From NCBI GenBank assembly GCA_000717735.1, contig JOBE01000074.1, positions 1 through 37,109 of the forward strand: a stretch of DNA of 37,109 bases, given 5' to 3'. Source of the stretch: Streptomyces griseoluteus. GTDB taxonomy: Bacteria > Actinomycetota > Actinomycetes > Streptomycetales > Streptomycetaceae. Each line of letters begins with the position of its first letter. Position 1 is the first letter of the stretch. Positions 30,630 to 37,109 of the stretch are shown here, piece after piece. The notes under the pieces were generated by a model. It ran no database searches, was not told where the DNA came from, and was given only the letters and a program-made list of their open reading frames with translations. A program made the position numbers and the translations under genes.

Positions 30630-31325
30630 TCAGGCCCGGCCGGGGCCGGACGTCGTGTGCTGCGCGGGGCGCAGGCCGATGGCGGTGACCACCAGCCCGT
30701 TCCCCGCGCGCCACCGTCCGTCGAAGGCGGTGATCCGGACGCCGTCGACCACCGGTCCCGGGACCAGGAGTTCGGCGCGGAAGGTGCCCGCCGACGGATC
30801 GGGTGTGATCACGGCCTCGTCGAAGTCCAGAGGCCGCCCGGTGAGGGGGAACCAGGTCTTGTAGACGCTCTCCTTGGCGCTGAACAGCAGCCGGTCCCAG
30901 GAGACGCCGGGCCGCCGCGCGGCGAGTTCGCGCAGCCAGACCCGCTCCTGGGGGAGCGAGATGAGTTCGAGCACGTCGGGGGAGGGCAGGGGCGCGTTCG
31001 GCTCGGCGTCGCAGCCGATCGCCACCAGGTCGGCGCGGCGGGCCACGGCGGCCGCCCGGTAGCCCTGGCAGTGCGTCATGCTGCCGACGACGCCGTCCGG
31101 CCACCGGGGCGCTCCGCGCGGGCCCGGCAGCAGCGGCGCCGGCGGCAGCCCGAGGCTGCCGAGTGCCCGGCGGGCGCAGGCTCGCACCGAGGCGAACTCC
31201 CTGCGGCGGGCGGCGACCGCCCCCGCCACCACCCGCTCCTCCTCGGGGAAGAGACCGAGCGGCTCGGGCACGTCGTGGAACAGCTCGGCGGTGGCGGCCC
31301 GCGGGGGCAGCAGCGCCGCGATCAC
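30630..31325 (-). CDS. Sfp-type 4'-phosphopantetheinyl transferase
   Basis: 231 aa from GTG 31325, which overlaps the metallophosphoesterase stop (GTGA) and has GGGGAG upstream. The family marks are GSMTHCQGYRAAAVAR, AIGCDAEPNAPLP (Mg-binding Asp and Glu) and WDRLLFSAKESVYKTW (the KES motif). It transfers the phosphopantetheine arm of CoA to a conserved Ser of carrier proteins. Located in a PKS locus, it should activate the acyl carrier domains of that synthase. It is the last gene of the TetR-thioesterase-phosphoesterase-transferase operon. Confidence 0.92.
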   Translation of the reverse strand: MIAALLPPRAATAELFHDVPEPLGLFPEEERVVAGAVAARRREFASVRACARRALGSLGLPPAPLLPGPRGAPRWPDGVVGSMTHCQGYRAAAVARRADLVAIGCDAEPNAPLPSPDVLELISLPQERVWLRELAARRPGVSWDRLLFSAKESVYKTWFPLTGRPLDFDEAVITPDPSAGTFRAELLVPGPVVDGVRITAFDGRWRAGNGLVVTAIGLRPAQHTTSGPGRA

Positions 31326-32239
31326 GGCCGACTCCCCATGCTTGTGCCCGTGCCGCCCGTGCCCGTACCCGTGCCCGGCGCCGCGGCCGGCAGGATCCGT
31401 ACGGGGCGGCCCGGCGCGGTCGAGCGGCGGCGCCATTCGCGGGGGTAGCCGAGCGACACCTCGTGGTGCGGGACGCCCTGCTTCCGGATCAGCCGCGGGA
31501 TGTGCAGGTGCCCGTAGACGACGGCGGCCGCCCGGTACCTCACCGGCCAGTCGGCGGTGGACTCGGTGCCGCACCACAGGGCGAACTCCGGGTAGCGCAG
31601 CACCTCGGTGGGTTCGCGCACCAGGGGGAAGTGGTTGACGAGCACGGTCGGCAGGTCGGCGGGGAGCGCCGCCAGGCGTTCGGCGGTGCGCAGGACGCGG
31701 GCCCTGCACCAGTCCGCGACCGTGGGGTACGGGTCGGAGTGGAGCAGGAACTCGTCGGTGGCGACGACCCCCGCCTCGTCCGCGCGCCGCAGCGCCTCCT
31801 CGGCGGTGCGTACGCCGGGCTGCCGGAAGCTGTAGTCGTAGAGGAGGAAGAGCGGGACGACCGCGGCGGGCCCGCCGGGCCCCCGCCACACGGGGTAGGG
31901 GTCCTCGGGGCTGGTGACGCCCAGGTCGCGGCAGAGGCGCACCAGGGCGTCGTAGCGGGCGGCGCCGCGCGCCTGGACCGGGTCGTCCGGCGGGGTCCAC
32001 AACTCGTGGTTGCCGGGCGCCCAGACGACCTTGCGGAAGCGGGCGGCGAGCGTGGCGAGGGCCCACTCGATGTCCGCCATCTGTTCGCCGACGTCGCCGG
32101 CGACGAGCAGCCAGTCCTCGTCCGACGAGGGCCGCAGCGATTCGACGACGGCGCGGTTCTCCGCGTAGCGCACGTGCAGGTCGCTGACGGCCAGCAGACT
32201 GCCGGTGGGGGAGGGGCCGTCAGGGGGTGGCGGTGTCAC
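31322..32239 (-). CDS. Metallophosphoesterase (calcineurin-like)
   Basis: 305 aa from GTG 32239, overlapping the thioesterase stop (GTGA). The five metal-binding blocks are present in order: SDLHV, AGDVGE, APGNHELW, VNHFPLV and YGHLHIP. The C-terminal 25 residues are a Gly/Thr/Pro-rich tail. In Streptomyces clusters this gene is often paired with an Sfp-type transferase, as here with a 4-nt overlap. The substrate is unknown; removal of 3'-phosphoadenosine phosphate or another CoA-derived by-product of carrier-protein loading would fit the pairing (inference). Confidence 0.88.
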   Translation of the reverse strand: MTPPPPDGPSPTGSLLAVSDLHVRYAENRAVVESLRPSSDEDWLLVAGDVGEQMADIEWALATLAARFRKVVWAPGNHELWTPPDDPVQARGAARYDALVRLCRDLGVTSPEDPYPVWRGPGGPAAVVPLFLLYDYSFRQPGVRTAEEALRRADEAGVVATDEFLLHSDPYPTVADWCRARVLRTAERLAALPADLPTVLVNHFPLVREPTEVLRYPEFALWCGTESTADWPVRYRAAAVVYGHLHIPRLIRKQGVPHHEVSLGYPREWRRRSTAPGRPVRILPAAAPGTGTGTGGTGTSMGSRP

Positions 32240-32985
32240 GCCGTCGAGCCCGCGGCGAGCAGGCCGTTCGTGATGATCTCGCAGACGTCGGCGGTGCGCT
32301 CGTCCAGGTAGAAGTGGCCGCCGGGGAGGATCTCGAAACCGAAGTCGCCGGTGGTGTGGTCGTGCCAGGCCGCCGCCTCGTCGATCGCCACCACGGGGTC
32401 CGCGTCGCCGACGATGGCGGTGACGGGGGAGTCGAGCGGAGGGCCGCCGTCCCAGGTGTACGTGCCGAGGGCGCCGTAGTCGGCGCGGAGGGCCGGCATC
32501 ACCATGTCGAGCAGTTCGGGGTCGTCGAGCACGGCGTGGCCGGTGCCGCCGAGGCCGCGCACCGCGGCCAGGATCTCGGCGTCGCTGCCGAGCCGGTCGT
32601 GCGCGTTGGGCAGCCTGGAGGGCGCTCCGCGCCCGGAGAGGAAGACCCGGCGCGGCCCCGGCCGTCCGGCCGCGGCGAGCCGGCGGGTCGTCTCGTACGC
32701 GAGGACCGCGCCCATGCTGTGCCCGAACAGGGCGTACGGCTCGTCGGTCAGCGGCTCTAGGGCCTCCGCGAGGGCGTCGGCGTGGGCGGTGATGCCGCCG
32801 TACGGCTCCTCACGGCGCCGGTCCTGACGGCCCGGGTACTGGACGGCCAGCACGTCGAGACGTCCGCCGAACGCCCGCGACAGGGGAAGGAACGAGCTGG
32901 CCGCGCCGCCCGCGTGCGGGAAGCACACCAACCGCATGCGGCCCTCGGGGGCCGGCCCGAAGCGCCTGAACCACGTGCTATCCAT
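32236..32985 (-). CDS. Type II thioesterase
   Basis: 249 aa, alpha/beta hydrolase. Seen: RLVCFPHAGGAASSFLPLSRA near the N-terminus, the nucleophile elbow GHSMGAVLAYE, ALRADYGAL, the catalytic Asp in VGDADPVV and the catalytic His in LPGGHFYL. Such discrete enzymes hydrolyse aberrant acyl groups from PKS or NRPS carrier domains; ScoT in coelimycin synthesis is an example. ATG 32985 overlaps the TetR stop by one base (TAATG) and has AAAGGGA upstream. It overlaps the metallophosphoesterase downstream. Confidence 0.93.
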   Translation of the reverse strand: MDSTWFRRFGPAPEGRMRLVCFPHAGGAASSFLPLSRAFGGRLDVLAVQYPGRQDRRREEPYGGITAHADALAEALEPLTDEPYALFGHSMGAVLAYETTRRLAAAGRPGPRRVFLSGRGAPSRLPNAHDRLGSDAEILAAVRGLGGTGHAVLDDPELLDMVMPALRADYGALGTYTWDGGPPLDSPVTAIVGDADPVVAIDEAAAWHDHTTGDFGFEILPGGHFYLDERTADVCEIITNGLLAAGSTA

Positions 32986-33614
32986 TACGTCCCTTTCTGC
33001 GGGCCGGTACCCGGCGGCACCAGACGGGGGAGCATGAACTGCCAGAACTGGCCCAGCCGTTCCTGGGAGAGCCAGGCCGGATCCTTGCGGCCGAGCGCCT
33101 CGAAGCCCACGGTCGACGCGGCGACGACCGTGACGACGTCCTCCGGCTTGGTGCCTTCGGCGAGCGCGCCCAGGTCCGAGGCGTGCCGCAGCGCGGACTC
33201 GATCCAGTCCCGCCACTGGCCGTGCAGGTCGACCCGGCTCTGCCACGAGGGCTCGCAGCCGAGGGTGAACCCGGCGCGCAGGACGACATCGTTGTTCAGC
33301 TGGTCGAAGAGCCGCCTTGAGGTGTCGACGAGGTTCTGGATCGGGTCGACGTCCGCGGGGGACGCCTCGGACCGCTCGTCGGCGCCCGGGTCGGGGCCGG
33401 TGATCAGTCGCAGCCGCTGCTCGGCCGCCTGCTCGATCGCGTCCGCCAGTGCCCCCTTGCTGGCGAAGTGGAAGTGCAGGGCGCCACTGCTCACTCCGGC
33501 CCGGTTGCAGATGGCGGAGAGCGAGGCCGACACGAATCCGTCGGTGTCGAAGATCTCCGCAGCGGAGCGGAGGAGCGCCTCGCGTGTACGAACAGCGCGT
33601 TCCTGCTTAGCCAT
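32985..33614 (-). CDS. TetR-family regulator of the gamma-butyrolactone receptor type
   Basis: 209 aa, ATG 33614 behind CGGAG; a GTG at 33620 is an alternative. The N-terminal HTH reads KQERAVRTREALLRSAAEIF, then SAICNRAGVSSGALHFHFASK, very close to the ScbR/ArpA consensus. The C-terminal domain (VDTSRRLFDQLN...CEPSWQSRVDLHGQWRDW) fits receptors or pseudo-receptors of the same group. I cannot decide between a true butyrolactone receptor and a ScbR2-like pseudo-receptor; no synthase gene (AfsA/ScbA type) is visible nearby. It leads the operon with the thioesterase and has an ARE-like palindrome upstream, so it is probably autoregulated. Confidence 0.88.
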   Translation of the reverse strand: MAKQERAVRTREALLRSAAEIFDTDGFVSASLSAICNRAGVSSGALHFHFASKGALADAIEQAAEQRLRLITGPDPGADERSEASPADVDPIQNLVDTSRRLFDQLNNDVVLRAGFTLGCEPSWQSRVDLHGQWRDWIESALRHASDLGALAEGTKPEDVVTVVAASTVGFEALGRKDPAWLSQERLGQFWQFMLPRLVPPGTGPQKGT

Positions 33615-33675
33615 GTGCACTCCGTGGATGCCTGGGGGCTCTGCTGACGGCCCCTCAAGAACGTCCAGCGTAATG

Positions 33676-33691
33676 AACCGCGCTTGCGGTT
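33676..33691. promoter_or_regulatory. ARE-like palindrome (gamma-butyrolactone receptor operator)
   Basis: AACCGC and GCGGTT flank a 4-nt centre, with TTTGC following on the right. It resembles autoregulatory elements bound by ArpA/ScbR-type repressors (AAACCG...CGGTTTG). It lies 62 nt upstream of the TetR-family gene start, where self-repression would act. Confidence 0.6.
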
Positions 33692-33755
33692 TGCTATCGC
33701 CCGACAGGAAGGGCGTCTTGAAAGAACCACCCAGCCGGAGCGCGAGAGTCCGGAT

Positions 33756-33795
33756 CCTGGCCTGCCCGGGCGGGGGAAGGACCGGGCAGGCCAGG
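33756..33795 (-). terminator. Terminator hairpin after the SnoaL-like gene
   Basis: CCTGGCCTGCCCGG (33756-33769) pairs perfectly with CCGGGCAGGCCAGG (33782-33795) around a 12-nt loop, 11 nt beyond the stop of the leftward gene ending at 33807. Confidence 0.85.
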
Positions 33796-33806
33796 AGAAG
33801 GGGGCC

Positions 33807-34232
33807 CTACTGGGGCAGCAGGGTGCCGGCGACCGGGCGGTCGATGGACATCAGCCACCGGCCGTCCTCGCCGAGGCGGAGCACGTCGGTGCAGTTGCCC
33901 TCGATGCGGACGGGCTCACCGTCGGGGCCCGTGCTGTCGACGCTGAACTTCACGCCGATCAGGGCCACGTCGCCGGCCACGTACGCGTGCGTGATCTCGG
34001 CCTTCAGGAACGGCTTCGGCGCCAGGAATTCCTTGAAGAACTCCGTGCGCTCCTTCCCCGTGAGCGGCGAGCCGGAGAAGTTCGAGATCGCGTCCTCGCG
34101 GTAGAGGAGGTCGAACAGGGCGCCGTCACCGGAATTGAACAGCTGGATGAAGATCTCGTTCTGAGTGTCCGAGTCGCCGGTCAGATCCGGGTTGTCGACA
34201 TCGAAGTCGACCGTGATACCGGGAATGCTCAT
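33807..34232 (-). CDS. SnoaL/NTF2-like protein, paralogue 1
   Basis: 141 aa from ATG 34232; GTG 34247 would add five residues and has a purine-rich stretch upstream, so the start is uncertain. It has the NTF2-like cone-shaped fold: NEIFIQLFNSGDGALFDLLY, then SGSPLTGKERTEFFKEFLAPKP, AYVAGDVALIGVKFSV and DVLRLGEDGRWLMSIDRP. It is clearly related to the next gene (FNxGD, PLTGxxR, KEFLAxKP, DVLRxGxDGxW shared). Members of this superfamily catalyse cyclisation, isomerisation or hydration. In a PKS locus an aldol-like cyclase or a cyclisation-assisting protein is plausible, but no catalytic residues can be assigned by eye. Confidence 0.82.
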   Translation of the reverse strand: MSIPGITVDFDVDNPDLTGDSDTQNEIFIQLFNSGDGALFDLLYREDAISNFSGSPLTGKERTEFFKEFLAPKPFLKAEITHAYVAGDVALIGVKFSVDSTGPDGEPVRIEGNCTDVLRLGEDGRWLMSIDRPVAGTLLPQ

Positions 34233-34295
34233 GGTCTGCGACACCACTTTCTTTGGTCAGGGGATGGCTGCTGAGCCTGGCACGACGGGGAGCGG

Positions 34296-34676
34296 TCAGT
34301 TCTGCTCGCCGTACGGGTCGTCGATGGCGTAGCGCCAGTTGCCGTCGTCCCCCTTGCGCAGCACGTCGACGCCGACGCCCGTGAGGAGCTCGGGGTCGCC
34401 CGACTCGTCGACCGTCGCTATGGACCAGTCCACGATCAGGAGCGCGGTGTCGCCGGTGACGAACGTCTGGCGCGGTTTGGCGCTCATCTTCGGCTTGAGC
34501 GCCAGGAACTCCTTGACGGAGTCCTTCCGGGCCTGGCCCGTGAGCGGCTTGCCCGGCTCCCAGACCGCGACGGCCTCGTCGGTGTACATCGCGTTCACGG
34601 CGTCGACGTCGCCGGCGTTGAAGGCCGCTTCGTACAGCGCGGTGTGCTTTTCGACATCGCTGGTGAGATTGCTCAT
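34296..34676 (-). CDS. SnoaL/NTF2-like protein, paralogue 2
   Basis: 126 aa from ATG 34676 with AGGAAT upstream. Segments: KHTALYEAAFNAGDVDAVNAMY, PGKPLTGQARKDSVKEFLALKP, FVTGDTALLIVDWSIATV, DVLRKGDDGNWRYAIDDPYG. This is close to the DUF4440/YybH branch of the NTF2-like superfamily, and a tandem paralogue of the gene downstream (63-nt gap). Two adjacent copies suggest a heteromeric complex or two successive steps. It is divergent from the PKS gene, with 272 nt between them for both promoters. Confidence 0.82.
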   Translation of the reverse strand: MSNLTSDVEKHTALYEAAFNAGDVDAVNAMYTDEAVAVWEPGKPLTGQARKDSVKEFLALKPKMSAKPRQTFVTGDTALLIVDWSIATVDESGDPELLTGVGVDVLRKGDDGNWRYAIDDPYGEQN

Positions 34677-34948
34677 GGCGAGACCATTCCTGCTTTCTTC
34701 CGGCATGGCACCCGGGAATACGAGGAGTTTCACGCAGATCTGTCCTGAACCTAACGGGTCGATGCTCACCGGCCACCCACCGATAGGTAACGGACCGGCC
34801 ACCTGATGGCCGAAACGGACGGTTACCCGTGCATGAGCCGGTATTGAGAGGAAACGGGCCGAGGAGACTTAGGGTCGACAATGCGGGGTTCCATATCAGG
34901 GATACTCAGGCCGCTTCGAAATCAGTCTGGAAAGGGCAGCCGAGCGCC

Positions 34949-36673
34949 ATGACGACTAATCGCAATTCTGTGGAGAGCCGGGCGTCGCGAGGCGACGACA
35001 AGGCCATCGCCGTCATCGGCATGTCCTGCCGGCTCCCCATGGCCTTCGGCCCGGCCGACTTCTGGCAGCTGCTGCACGGCGGCACGGGCGCGATCACCGA
35101 CGTGCCGCCCGGCCGCTGGGACACCACGGAACCCCCCGCGGGATCGGGCGTCCGCCGCGGCGGATTCATCGACGGCATCGGCGACTTCGACGCCGCCTTC
35201 TTCGGGATCTCGCCCCGCGAGGCCGCCGCCATGGACCCGCAGCAGCGACTCGTCCTCGAACTGGCCTGGGAGGCCCTGGAGGACGCCGGCGTCGTCCCCG
35301 CCCGGCTGCGCGACTCCCGTACCGCCGTCTTCGTCGGCACCCTCCGCGACGACTACACGAGCCTCGCCAACCAGTACGGCGAGCAGGTCATCACCCAGCA
35401 CTCGATGACCGGCCTCAACCGCGGCGTCATCGCCAACCGCGTCTCCTACTACCTGGGCCTGCGCGGGCCGAGCCTCACCGTCGACGCCGCCCAGTCCTCC
35501 TCCCTCGTCGCCGTCCACCTGGCCTGCGAGTCCCTGCGGTCGGGCGAGTCCACCACCGCCATCGCGGCGGGCATCAACCTCAACATCCTCGGCGAGAGCG
35601 CCGTGACCGAGGAGCGGTTCGGCGGCCTCTCCCCCGACGGCACCGCCTACACCTTCGACGCCCGCGCCAACGGCTTCGTACGGGGCGAGGGCGGCGGCGC
35701 CGTCATCCTGAAGCCCCTGGCCCAGGCAGAGGCCGACGGCGACCGGATCTACGGCGTCATCCGGGGCAGCGCGGTCAACAACGACGGCGCCACACCCGGA
35801 CTCACGGTGCCCAGCCGCGAGGCCCAGCGCGAGGTCATCCGCGAGGCCTACGAAAAGGCCGGAATTAGCCCCTCCGATGTTCAGTACGTCGAACTGCACG
35901 GCACCGGCACCCCCGTCGGAGACCCCATCGAGGCCGGCGCCCTCGGTGACGTCTTCAGCTCCCACCGCGCGCCCGGCGACCCCCTGCTCGTCGGCTCGGC
36001 CAAGACCAACGTCGGGCACCTGGAGGGCGCCGCAGGCATGGTCGGCCTGCTCAAGGCCCTCCTCAGCCTCACGCACCGCGAGATCCCCGCGAGCCTCAAC
36101 TTCGAGACCCCGAACCCGGCGATCGACCTCGACGGCCTCGGCCTCTCCGTGCCGCGCGAACTCACCGCCTGGCCGCACCCCGACCGCCCCCTGGTCGCGG
36201 GCGTCTCCTCCTTCGGCATGGGCGGCACCAACTGCCACGTCGTCCTCACCGAAGCGCCCGCCCCGGAGACCGCGGAGGCCGGGCCGGCCGCCGTGGACGC
36301 CCCGGTCGCCGCTCCGGCCGTACTGCCCTGGATCCTCTCGGGCCGGGACGCGGACGCGCTGCGCGCCCAGGCCGCGAAGCTGCGCGCCTTCGCCGCCACG
36401 AGCGAGGCAGGCACCGCCGACCTCGGCTGGTCCCTGCTGACCACCCGCACCACCTTCGACGAGCGCGCGGTCGTCCTCGCGGACGGGAAGGACGCGTACC
36501 TCGCCGGCCTCGACACCCTCGTGGACGGCACACCGGGCACCGGAGTCGTCACCGGAAACGTACGGGACGGCCGGCTCGGGTTCCTCTTCACGGGTCAGGG
36601 TGCGCAGCGTGCCGGTATGGCGCAGGAGTTGTACGCGTCGTTTCCGGCGTTCGCGGCGGCGTTTGACGGGTGA
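34949..36673 (+). CDS. Type I PKS loading module: KSQ domain and start of AT (frame ends early)
   Basis: 574 aa before a stop at 36671-36673. Residues 15-440 are a complete ketosynthase fold ([22 protein letters not shown]). Its active-site Cys is replaced by Gln182 in [13 protein letters not shown], while His317 (HGTGTP), Lys352 and His357 ([12 protein letters not shown]) are kept. This is a KSQ domain, which decarboxylates a malonyl-type unit to make the starter and marks the first module of a synthase. The linker runs to about 545, then the acyltransferase begins ([15 protein letters not shown]...FPAFAAAFD) and stops abruptly. The missing part resumes in another frame at 36672, so about 30-40 codons have been lost at the junction. 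ATG 34949 has only AAAGGG (34931-34936) as ribosome binding site. Confidence 0.93.
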   Translation: MTTNRNSVESRASRGDDKAIAVIGMSCRLPMAFGPADFWQLLHGGTGAITDVPPGRWDTTEPPAGSGVRRGGFIDGIGDFDAAFFGISPREAAAMDPQQRLVLELAWEALEDAGVVPARLRDSRTAVFVGTLRDDYTSLANQYGEQVITQHSMTGLNRGVIANRVSYYLGLRGPSLTVDAAQSSSLVAVHLACESLRSGESTTAIAAGINLNILGESAVTEERFGGLSPDGTAYTFDARANGFVRGEGGGAVILKPLAQAEADGDRIYGVIRGSAVNNDGATPGLTVPSREAQREVIREAYEKAGISPSDVQYVELHGTGTPVGDPIEAGALGDVFSSHRAPGDPLLVGSAKTNVGHLEGAAGMVGLLKALLSLTHREIPASLNFETPNPAIDLDGLGLSVPRELTAWPHPDRPLVAGVSSFGMGGTNCHVVLTEAPAPETAEAGPAAVDAPVAAPAVLPWILSGRDADALRAQAAKLRAFAATSEAGTADLGWSLLTTRTTFDERAVVLADGKDAYLAGLDTLVDGTPGTGVVTGNVRDGRLGFLFTGQGAQRAGMAQELYASFPAFAAAFDG

Positions 36674-37109
36674 GGGCTTGGACGAGACGGGGTGGACGCA
36701 GCCGGCGCTGTTCGCGGTCGAGGTCGCGTTGTTCCGTCTGGTGGAGTCGTGGGGTGTGAAGCCGGACTTTGTCGCTGGTCATTCGATCGGTGAGATCGCG
36801 GCGGCGCATGTGGCGGGGGTGTTCTCGCTTGAGGACGCGGTCCGTCTGGTCGTGGCGCGTGCCGGGCTGATGCAGGGGCTGCCGAAGGGCGGCGCGATGG
36901 TCGCCGTGCAGGCCACGGAGGACGAGGTTCTCCCGTTCCTGGACGGTCCGGTGTCCATCGCCGCGGTCAACGGGCCGCAGTCCGTCGTCGTCTCCGGCGA
37001 GGAGACGGCCGTTCTCGCGGTGGCTTCGCGTCTGGAGGAGCTGGGCCGTAAGACGAAGCGTCTGACGGTGAGCCACGCCTTCCACTCGCCGTTGATGGAT
37101 CCGATGCTG
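36672..37109 (+). CDS. PKS acyltransferase domain, frame-shifted continuation, partial at contig end
   Basis: 146 codons in a different frame from the upstream PKS part, running off the contig. It begins [20 protein letters not shown], a standard AT segment. The catalytic [14 protein letters not shown] and the substrate-specificity motif [12 protein letters not shown] are both of the malonyl-CoA type (methylmalonyl enzymes usually have YASH). Together with the KSQ domain this predicts a malonyl-loaded, acetyl-starting module. The DNA from about 36,590 on shows a different codon style (more T-ending codons) from the KS part, typical of AT segments duplicated among modules of one synthase. The frame break may therefore be a repeat-collapse assembly error rather than a mutation. 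Confidence 0.85.

Noticed and set aside
34786..34827. GGTAAC...GTTACC inverted repeat in the SnoaL/PKS divergent region
   Set aside because: Only six bases per arm with a 30-nt spacer; too weak to call as an operator.

Overview
The window is high-GC actinobacterial DNA, almost certainly Streptomyces. The evidence is the strong G/C third-position bias, GTG and TTG starts behind purine-rich ribosome binding sites, rare TTA codons in regulators, a SARP regulator, a gamma-butyrolactone-receptor-type regulator and a modular type I polyketide synthase (PKS). It looks like one whole contig of a short-read draft assembly. Bases 1-57 are an Illumina Nextera i7 adapter, and the right end stops inside a PKS acyltransferase (AT) domain.

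Layout. 58-2190: two ordinary genes, an SGNH hydrolase and a quinone oxidoreductase. 2454-7639: a catalytically degenerate IS701-type transposase, a flavin monooxygenase with an inserted (Ser-Gly)10 tract, an NmrA-like reductase and a 6-phosphogluconate dehydrogenase. 7640-11225: an accessory block with three small winged-helix proteins, a broken HTH/TPR regulator, a 99-nt exact direct repeat and repeated d(GCGAAGC) mini-hairpins. 11265-19565: a leftward operon (flavin reductase, histidine kinase, acyl-CoA carboxylase alpha chain), a class III aminotransferase, a SARP-cyclase-ATPase regulator and an FMN-binding split-barrel protein. 19566-30523: an island of about 11 kb with an XRE/HATPase regulatory cassette, a dioxygenase, sugar-nucleotide and glycosyltransferase genes, an unrecognised 456-aa protein, a DUF6192-type protein and gene remnants at both edges. 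30630-37109: an overlapping operon (GBL-receptor-like TetR, type II thioesterase, metallophosphoesterase, phosphopantetheinyl transferase), two paralogous SnoaL-like proteins, and the first PKS gene, which starts with a KSQ decarboxylative loading module.

How the parts may fit (inference). The genes at about 2.4-7.6, 11.3-19.6 and 30.6-37.1 kb read as one biosynthetic cluster. The PKS would make a chain from a malonyl-derived acetyl starter, with carrier proteins activated by the phosphopantetheinyl transferase. The carboxylase would supply extender units, and the thioesterase would edit stalled modules. The class III aminotransferase would aminate an aldehyde or ketone, as in coelimycin- or streptazone-type polyketide alkaloids. 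The monooxygenase with its flavin reductase, the NmrA protein and the SnoaL-like proteins would tailor the product. A 25-nt promoter-operator element shared by the monooxygenase and split-barrel leaders (21 of 25 identical) links two cluster segments. A TTA codon in the SARP gene and an ARE-like palindrome near the TetR gene suggest bldA and gamma-butyrolactone control. The accessory block and the island look like later insertions into this cluster.
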